Shown here: in pieces, positions 56,521-64,000 of the stretch
Position numbering within the stretch: position 1 is the first letter of the stretch
Layout of the letters: each line of letters starts with the position of its first letter
Assembly (NCBI GenBank): GCA_033239125.1
Contig: BSWB01000006.1
Location: 113,878,242-113,942,241 of the forward strand
Direction of reading: 5' to 3'
Length of the DNA: 64,000 nucleotides
From: Fagopyrum homotropicum
Taxonomy: Eukaryota; Streptophyta; Magnoliopsida; Caryophyllales; Polygonaceae
The notes under the pieces: generated by a model
What the model was told of the DNA's origin: nothing
The model's input: the letters and a program-made list of their open reading frames with translations, nothing else
Databases searched by the model: none
Position numbers and translations under genes: made by a program

Positions 56521-57800
56521 TGATGTAGGACCATCACATGGAAGCTATCAAGGTCCCATTACTAGAGCAAGAGCTAAGGAGATCCAAGAAGTTATGTCAA
56601 GGGAAGTGCTATTGCTTGACACAATGCGTGAACCATTTAACTTCCATACATCATGTGTTAATCTTTTGGTGAATGTAGGAGCAAGCGAACCAAGCAAGGA
56701 GACCATGCCGACGTGCTCACTTCCCATGCAGCTCGAGGAGACCATGCAGGCTGTTGCTCACGTCCCATGCAGCCCAGGAGAAGAGACTGTTGCTCACGCC
56801 AATGCAGCCCAAGAGGAGGCTGTTGCTCACGCCAATGCAGCCCAAGAGGAGGCTGTTGCTCACGCCCAATGCAGCCCAAGAGGAGGCTGTTGCTCACGCC
56901 CAATGCAGCCCAAGAGGAGGCTGTTGATCACGTCCAAAGCAGCCCACGAGGTTAGCCTGCTACTCACGTCCAAGGCAGCCCAAGAGCAAAGGGAGGAGAC
57001 GTCCAAGGCAGCCCAAGAGCAAAGGGAGGAGATGCTCACGTCCAAAACAGCCCAAGAGGGCAGCCAACTGATCAAGTTCAAAGAGGCCCAAGAGAGTAAC
57101 AATTCAGCTTATTCGGATCATCATTTGGGCTCTTTAAACACATCCAAATCACTCATGGATCTGTTGAACAATGCAGCTCATTCGGATAGCCCATTTGGCT
57201 CTTAGAAATCGGCCAGCTTACTCCCAAAGATATGTTTGAATAATTCAGCCTATTTCCATGCTGATTAGTGGTTTGTTAGGTTGTTAGCTACATTAGAGGA
57301 AGCTCTCTTATTACCACCTTCCCACTAATGTTTTCAACTTTCTTTTCTTTATTTTTGTCTAGATAAAAGAGTCTATTTATATAGCCTCTTTAGCTGCAGA
57401 TTAGTTACGTTATTCCCAATTGCTTAGAATTACATTTGTAATCATTTCACAAAATCAATCAAATAACAAGAGAGTTTTTGGTTGGCATTGCTGTTGTTGC
57501 TTGGCTGAGCTTGTTTGTGTCAACCGCCTTCGGATTGGTGCTTCGAGCCTTCACGAGTCCCTCTTTGTGCTAGTCCAGCCGGAGCTAGTGTAAAGTTGTA
57601 TTGGAGATGGGTCTAGAGCATTCACGATTGGGGTTTTGGCTCTTCAACCTTGGTTCCTTCGTTGACTCTCTTTGGTTCTTCTCTCACCCTCCTGCGCCAT
57701 TCACCATCTTCGTTTCATTCCGCCTTCTGAATTCGTTTCATTCAGCCAGATTCGAGATCATTGTGCCTAGATCGACTCATTCACGGACAATCCCGTATCA
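56521..57800 (+). repeat. 5' LTR of the plus-strand gypsy element
   Basis: It starts TGATGTAGGACCATC and ends CCCGTATCA just before the primer-binding site; the same start recurs at 63090. A TATA-like TTTATATAG is near 57376. Its first ~685 bp are an open frame continuing the pol C-terminus (PSHGSYQGPITRARAKEIQE), including a 33/34-bp minisatellite at about 56755-56950. No gene is expected to be expressed from this copy. Confidence 0.85.
56755..56950 (+). repeat. 33/34-bp coding minisatellite in the LTR
   Basis: About five to six units of GTTGCTCACGCCAATGCAGC plus CCAAGAGGAGGCT. Two units are 33 bp and two are 34 bp, so the reading frame changes inside the array. At least three units are visible in the 3' LTR before it is cut. 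Confidence 0.85.
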
Positions 57801-57802
57801 GT

Positions 57803-57815
57803 TGGTATCAGAGCC
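57803..57815 (+). promoter_or_regulatory. Primer-binding site (initiator tRNA-Met type)
   Basis: TGGTATCAGAGCC two bases after the LTR matches the 3' end complement of plant initiator methionine tRNA, the common primer of gypsy and copia elements. Confidence 0.88.
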
Positions 57816-58432
57816 AGGTTGGTACAATTGATCACTTCTTCTTCTTGTTAACCTTATTGCTTATCCAATTGAGTTCTAACTTGTGCTTGAAGTGTGCCAA
57901 TTCAAAAAGCCGGACAACCTCTTGAGGAGAGTAAACACAAAACACAACAAAAGCAAAAAGAGCTCGAACGTTGCATACACAATTCGGTAACCTGCTCTCC
58001 CACACGTCTCATTGAATCAATTTCGGTTACCTCTCTCCTACAAATCTTTGACAAAGTCTAAGAGATCTTTCAAAAAAAGAAAAAAGAAAAAAGAGACTAT
58101 ACAAAATGGCTGGCCCTTTTTAATTAATCAAGCACAAGCAAACTCTTTCAATCATCTCAAAACGTCATTCTAAACACAATTTACCATACCTACACCAACC
58201 CAACAGTCAATACTCCAATTAGGGGTGTCTTGATTCATCTCCGACACTAACATCAGTTTCAGCAGTTCTAGTTCCAAAGGGTTGCTAAGAAGGTTCGGAA
58301 ATCGCGATCTTAAGGTGTTGGATCCTTACAACTCGAGCCACCAGCTAGGCAATACCAACGAGAGTGTGAGCGATACACAAGTGAGATCTTTGTTTTTCTA
58401 ACCTAACCAGTTTCTTTGTTTGTTACTTGAGC
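57816..58432 (+). other. Leader of the plus-strand gypsy element
   Basis: Untranslated region between the primer-binding site and gag. No feature beyond A-rich and CAAAAAGAG-type sequence. Confidence 0.6.
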
Positions 58433-61400
58433 ATGTCCAGGTCCCTAAGTCCCAGCAAGTCGAGTAGCGAGACCGTCACGCCTGAAATGATCAGTCTATT
58501 GAAACAATTGTCCGATTCCGTAGCTAAACTATCCAAGCGAGTGGAGACTATGGAAGCACGAACACCACCAGCCGGAACACCACCTTTGAGAACCAACTAT
58601 GAGTTTGGCGGTCCTTCACGCGTTACTAGAGAGCCGGATCCTCCGGATCAAGGTAATGTACAGTCCAACGTCCTTCCTAATGCTTCTAACATGCCACCAT
58701 TTGTTGATGACTTTCAGCGATGGAATGAAGCTGAGGACCACACGTGGGAGGGCTACAATCGGCCATTCCAGCAGCCAAGGCAAGGACGAGATAACCTTCG
58801 GCCCTATCAAGAGCAAGACGGACTCGGAAAGGTCAAAATCAAAATTCCCGTCTTTGAAGGAAAGTGTGATCCCGACGTCTACACGGAGTGGGAAACTAAA
58901 GTTGAGCAGATTTGGTTGTGTCACAACTTCAGCGAGCCTAGGAAGGTTCAACTAGCCGCTCTCGAGTTCCAAGGCTATGCTTTGGTATGGTGGGATCACG
59001 TAGTCAAAGAAAGAGTTCGAACCTTGGATCCTCAAATCAACACATGGGAGCATATGAAGGCACTAATGAGGGCTAGGTTCGTTCCACCTCACTATACCCG
59101 AGAGCTTCGACAACGGCTGGAAAATTTGAGACAAGGCTCACTTAGAGCTGAGGAAGCCTATACGAATATGCAAGTTGCTATGGTGAAGGCCAACGTTCTA
59201 GAGGATGAAGAAAACACTATGGCAAGGTACCTTCGTATTCTGAATTCTAATTTGGCTAATAAGGTTGATATGTATCCATACAGCACCATGGAGCAATTAC
59301 TACACTTGGCCATCAAGGTGGAAAGGAAGACTAAGGTGCGAAACCGGGAATACAAGCCACCTCCCGGGACGCCCAATGCTTGGAAAGCGCAAAGCAGCCG
59401 GCTGCATAGCCACGGCAGGGAGCAAGGCGTCCGGAAGGAGGAGAGGAAATCGGCACCTATAGGCCAAGAAGGGCAAAGAAGGTCTTCTACACCGTCCACT
59501 ACACCACGATCCTTGAATGAGCCTTCAAGTGATCATCGAGGGAGTACTCCTATCTCTAACTCTAGAACTAGGGACATTGTGTGTTTTAAATGCCAAGGTA
59601 GAGGTCACATGAGTAGAGAATGTCCTAATAGACGCACTTTGATCATAAATCATCTAGGAGAATATGAGAGTGAGGATGATGTGGAATTAGATGATGAAAA
59701 TGCCTTAAATGATGACAATGAACAAAATGAGAATGATGATTGCATTGAGTATGAACAAGGTGAATCTTTGATAGCTAGGAGAACTTTGCATGTCCAACTA
59801 GCACCTTGTGAGGATAACCAACGTGAAAATCTATTTCATACTAGGTGTAGCATTAAAGGAAAAGTGTGTAATGTGATAATTGATGGAGGAAGTTGTTGCA
59901 ACATAGCTAGCACTGAAATGGTAAACAAATTACAACTTCTTACATTTTATCACCCTAGGCCATATAAATTACATTGGATGAATGAGTGTGGAGAACTTAA
60001 GGTCAATAAGCAAACTAAGGTCAATATAACATTAGGATCATATGAGGATGTTATTACATGTGATGTTGTGCCTATGAATGCTTGTCACTTGTTGCTTGGT
60101 CGTCCATGGCAATATGATAGGAAAGTTGTCCATGATGGGTTTTCTAACAAATATAGTTTTGAGTATAAAGGTAAAACTTTAACACTTAAACCTATGACAC
60201 CTTTACAAATAGCCGAGTACTATGAGAACAAGAGGGTAGAGCAAGGAACCCCTCCAAAGCCTAAGATCACACGGCCTAAGAGTAAAGAGAACAAAACCCA
60301 TCAAACATTGTTAGTACAACCAACAAGTAGCTATCTTGAGTCTAGGAATGAATATGTCACTAACTATGCTTCTATTGATGTGCTAATGATGAGTTTGTGT
60401 AAATCTCTAGTGAATGTGCCTCATGACTCTACGAACCCACTTCCTAGATCTATTCAGGGGCTGTTAGACGAGTTTAGGGACGTTTTTCCTGAGGAGATTC
60501 CAGCCGGCTTGCCGCCCATTAGGGGCATTGAACACCAAATAGATTTAATACCCGGAGCTACTCTTCCCAATAGGCCCGCCTATAGGACGAACCCTACGGA
60601 AGCCCAGGAAATTCAGAACCAAGTTCAAGCCTTGCTAGATAAGGGGTATGTTCGGGAAAGCCTTAGTCCTTGTGCCGTTCCCGTTCTGCTAGTACCCAAG
60701 AAGGATAATACTTGGAGAATGTGTATTGATTGTAGAGCAATCAATAACATTACTATCAAGTATAGACACCCGATTCCCCGTTTAGATGATATGCTTGATG
60801 AGTTACATGGAGCTATAATTTTCACTAAGATTGACCTTAGGAGTGGATACCATCAAATTAGAATGAGGGAAGGGGATGAATGGAAAACAGCTTTTAAAAC
60901 AAAATTTGGTCTCTATGAGTGGCTAGTAATGCCTTTTGGCTTAACTAACGCTCCTAGTACTTTCATGAGATTAACGAATCATATTTTGAGACCTTATATT
61001 GGTTTATTTGTTGTAGTCTATGATGACATTCTTATCTATAGTAAGATTTTAGAGGAGCATGAAAATCATTTGAGAGATGTGCTTGCTACATTGCGTATAT
61101 AATACTTGTATGCTAATATTCAAAAATGTGATTTCTATACTAACCGAGTGATTTTTCTTGGTTTTGTAGTAAGTGCCAATGGTTTGCAAGTGGATGAGGA
61201 CAAGGTTAAGGCAATCAATGATTGGCCGATTCCTAGGTCAGTTGGTGACGTGAGGAGCTTCCATGGCTTAGCTACATTCTATAGAAGGTTTGTGAGAGAT
61301 TTTAGCACCATTGCAGCACCACTCACGGCTTTGACCAAAAAGAAGGTTCCTTTTGAGTGGAATGAACCGCAACAAAGAGCCTTTGAAGAGCTCAAGAGAC

Positions 61401-63426
61401 GCCTCACCCACGCACCACTACTAGCTCTACCGGACTTCACCAAACCCTTTGAGGTTGAATGCGACGCATCCGGCATTGGTATTGGCGGCATCCTTATGCA
61501 AGAAGGTAAGCCTCTAACTTTCTTTAGTGAAAAATTGAAAGGTGCATGCTTAAATTATTCCACTTATGACAAAGAATTGTATGCCTTGTTTAGAGTACTC
61601 AAAACATGGCAACATTACCTTTGGCCTCAAGAGTTTGTTTTGAAAACCGATCATGATTCACTTAGGCACTTTAGGAGCCAAGATAAGCTAGATAGACGGG
61701 ATGGTAGGTGGATGGAGTTCATCGAAACCTTTCCTTACATTATCAAGTATAAGAAAGGAAAGGATAATATCGTAGCGGATCCATTGTCTAGGAGATACAC
61801 CTTACTCACCACTTTGGATTCTAGGATGTTAGGTTTTACTTACATTAAAGAATTATATGTGGATGATGCTGAATTTGGGAAGATATTTCATAGATGCACT
61901 ACTCAAGGCCCTTATGATAAGTACTTTGTATTTGAAGGTTTCTTGTTTAAAGTGGATAAGATTTGCATACCTAGATGTTCCCTTAGGATCTTATTGGTGG
62001 AAGAAGCCTATAAAGGAGGTTTAATGGGGCATTTTGGGAGGGACAAAACTTATCACATGTTGCAAACTCACTTTTATTGGCCTCATATGTTAAGGGATGT
62101 AGAACGCATGCTGAAAAGGTGCATTGAATGTCTTAAGGCCAAAGCTAGGGTACAACCCCACGGGCTGTATACACCCTTACCGACGCCTAATGGCCCTTGG
62201 GAGGACATAAGTATGGATTTCATTGTTGGACTACCTAGGACTAAGAAAGGAAGAGATTCCATTTTTGTGGTAGTAGATAGATTCTCTAAAATGGCACATT
62301 TTATTCCATGTCATAAAACTGAAGATGTATATAATGTTGCTAATCTTTTCTTTAAGAAAATAGTGAGATTGCATGGAATACCTAAAACTATTGTTAGTGA
62401 TAGGGATGTCAAGTTTTTGAGTTTCTTTTGGAAGACACTTTGGGAAAAAATGGGCACTAGATTACTATTTTCGACCTCTAGTCATCCCCAAACAGATGGG
62501 CAAACGGAAGTCATCAATAGGACCCTAACGACCCTCCTTAGAACCATGTTGAAAGATAACTTAAAAGAATGGGAAGACATGTTACCACATATTGAGTTTG
62601 CTTATAATCGCACCATGCATTCTTCCACTTCGTTATCACCTTTCAAATGTGTTTATGGATTTAACCCTTAACTCCTTTGGACTTATTACCGATTCCTCGA
62701 AAGGATCGAGTAGCTTTTGATGCTTTGGAACAGGTGGACTACATTAAGGAACTTCATGCTAAGACCAAGGCTGCACTTGACAAGAAAGGCGTTGAAACTG
62801 CAGCTCGGAATAACAAAGGACGTCGGAAAATGGTTTTCCAACCCGGCGACTTAGTTTGGCTACATCTAAGGAAAGAGCGGTTTCTAACAAAACGCCATTC
62901 CAAGCTAGCACCATGATGAGATGGACCATTCAAAGTCTTACACCGGATTAATGACAATGCATATGTGTTGGACTTACCGGAAGAATATGGAGTTAGCACC
63001 ACTTTTAATGTAGGAGATTTGAGCCCCTATGAAGGAGATTCGGAACAAGATGAAAATTCGGGGTCGAATTCTTTCCAAGAAGGAGTGGATGATGTAGGAC
63101 CATCACATGGAAGCTATCAAGGTCCCATTACTAGAGCAAGAGCTAAGGAGATCCAAGAAGTTATGTCAAGGGAAGTGCTATTGCTTGACACAATGCGTGA
63201 GCCATTTAACTTCCATACATCATGTGTTAATCTTTTGGTGAATGTAGGAGCAAGCGAACCAAGCAAGGAGATCATGCCGACGTGCTCACTTCCCATGCAG
63301 CTCGAGGAGACCATGCAGGCTGTTGCTCACGTCCCATGCAGCCCAGGAGAGGAGACTGTTGCTCACGCCAATGCAGCCCAAGAGGAGGTTGTTGCTCACG
63401 CCAATGCAGCCCAAGAGGAGGCTGTT
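58433..63426 (+). pseudogene. Ty3/gypsy gag-pol polyprotein gene with few breaks
   Basis: The first ATG is 58433. Gag (residues ~1-400) has the retrotransposon gag core (YTEWETKVEQIW, ALVWWDHV) and zinc knuckle CFKCQGRGHMSRECP near 59581. Protease has IIDGGSCCNIAS near 59880. Reverse transcriptase runs from about 60490 (MCIDCRAINNIT, VVYDDILIYS). RNase H has ECDASGIGIGG and TDHDSLRHF. Integrase has the HHCC finger ending CIECLKAK, ISMDFIVG, SDRDVKF and DGQTEVINR. Breaks: an in-frame stop at 61100-61102 between RT and RNase H, a one-base frame change near 62668, and two adjacent stops at 62914-62919. No chromodomain is seen. The frame runs past the LTR start at 63090. Confidence 0.9.
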
Positions 63427-64000
63427 TGATGACATGAATTATGTACCATCATATTCATGCATATTGTAGAAGATTGTCTCAGTTTACCTTGCATTTAGAG
63501 AGATTTTGTGTGCCTTTTATGTTCTATTCAATCATTTGTCGGAAATAGAGGTCTACACGAGTTTTTGATGAATTATAGGTAAATGGAGTGGAATTGAAAG
63601 CAAAAGCGGAGCAAGGAGCATCTAAGGATGTCAAGGAAGCTAAAGGAGTCTTAGAGGGATCACAAAGAGCTAAGGAATTGCAAAGGAGAAGCATAGAAGA
63701 CGAGCCAAAAGAAGAGCACTTTCTGTTGAAGAAAATCGTGCCAATATGCATATAAATCGGACAATTTTCTTCCCTAGAAATCGAACGGTTTTGTGTATAA
63801 ATCGACTGGGTCGATTTCCTTTGTTTTTCGGCCAAATGAAAAGACGACACAAAGCCCAATTCTTTTGGGCTAGAGGAGAGTTTTGCCAAACGGCCCATTT
63901 GCAAGAAACTATAGGTGAGAACCCTAGGAACGAAAACGAGGAGGCCGCAGCGGGAAATCTTTACACGTTTGAGAGAGATTGGAGATTCTTGGAGAAGGAT
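63427..64000 (+). mobile_element. 5' end of another Athila/Tat-like LTR
   Basis: TGATGACATGAATTATGTAC interrupts the gypsy 3' LTR after GCTGTT. It parallels the LTR start at 46817 (TGATAACATGAATTATAG) and shares the GAGGTCTACAC...AGGTAAA segment (63550-63580 versus 46939-46973), so it is a related but distinct family. A triplet of AAATCGA-type motifs lies at 63748-63821. The rest is beyond the window. Confidence 0.75.

Larger units (their letters stand above)
56521..63426 (+). mobile_element. Plus-strand Ty3/gypsy retrotransposon, 3' LTR interrupted
   Basis: The order is 5' LTR, primer-binding site, leader, gag-pol, and the first 337 bp of the 3' LTR (63090-63426). It interrupts the minus-strand integrase at 56520, and is itself interrupted at 63427. 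The expected target copy next to the 5' LTR is AGTTT; the other side is outside the window. Confidence 0.88.

Noticed and set aside
57601..57831. 76-codon plus-strand ORF ending in the primer-binding site
   Set aside because: It spans the LTR end and the tRNA-priming site, so coding is not expected.
62754..63002. Minus-strand ORF over the gypsy integrase end
   Set aside because: Antisense to the readable integrase C-terminal domain.

Overview
This is a stretch of a large, repeat-rich nuclear plant genome, almost certainly an angiosperm. The evidence is plant-lineage LTR retrotransposons, a CACTA transposon, MITEs, GT-AG introns, and plant gene families (receptor-like cytoplasmic kinase, MscS-like channel, Tubby-like F-box). 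The species cannot be told from the sequence. Most of the window is mobile DNA in nested layers. Host genes are few and several are broken.

Layout. (1) 1-10300: the 3' half and 3' LTR of a decayed Ty3/gypsy chromovirus (+), inserted into an opposite-strand LTR of a related family. That LTR also holds a degenerate ATGAACA repeat, long (TA)n tracts and two microsatellite-associated MITEs. (2) 10307-14225: block A, one copy of a two-gene segmental duplication. It holds a spliced 70-residue small-protein gene (+) and a convergent kinase gene (-) that has lost its start codon and one splice acceptor. (3) 14226-19740: three adjacent MITEs, a local tandem duplication, a CGTGTCC-rich insertion and a hAT transposase remnant. 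(4) 19898-25190: an RNase H-like (probably LINE) fragment split by a complete-ended CACTA element (20203-25026, TSD TTG), which carries a captured Tubby-like F-box exon. (5) 25365-29115: a non-autonomous hAT element, then a roughly 2.6-kb inverted-repeat element rich in internal tandem repeats. (6) 30072-36634: an MscS-like (MSL) channel pseudogene split by about 3.3 kb of nested AT-rich foldback elements. (7) 37355-37776: a second RNase H-like remnant. (8) 39334-43455: block B, the intact copy of the two-gene block. Its kinase reads as a 501-residue three-exon protein. (9) 44141-46460: a hAT MITE in a deleted Ty1/copia element. (10) 46514-64000: a deep nest. A minus-strand chromovirus LTR is split by a complete non-autonomous Athila/Tat-like element (46817-53281, TSD ATATA, matching LTRs, one unfamiliar ORF). 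Its interior is cut by a second minus-strand gypsy element, which is cut by a plus-strand gypsy element with gag-pol (56521 onward), whose 3' LTR is cut by another Athila-like LTR at 63427.

The host genes do not form a pathway. The small-protein gene and the kinase are linked tail to tail and were duplicated together. The small protein stayed open in both copies while the kinase decayed in copy A. In the retroelements, the most unusual points are a short GACCGAGGTG-type motif repeated through LTRs, leader and coding region of the Athila-like element, and pol reading frames that run well into the 3' LTR in two gypsy elements. All gene models were read by eye; splice sites and family assignments are not backed by a database search.
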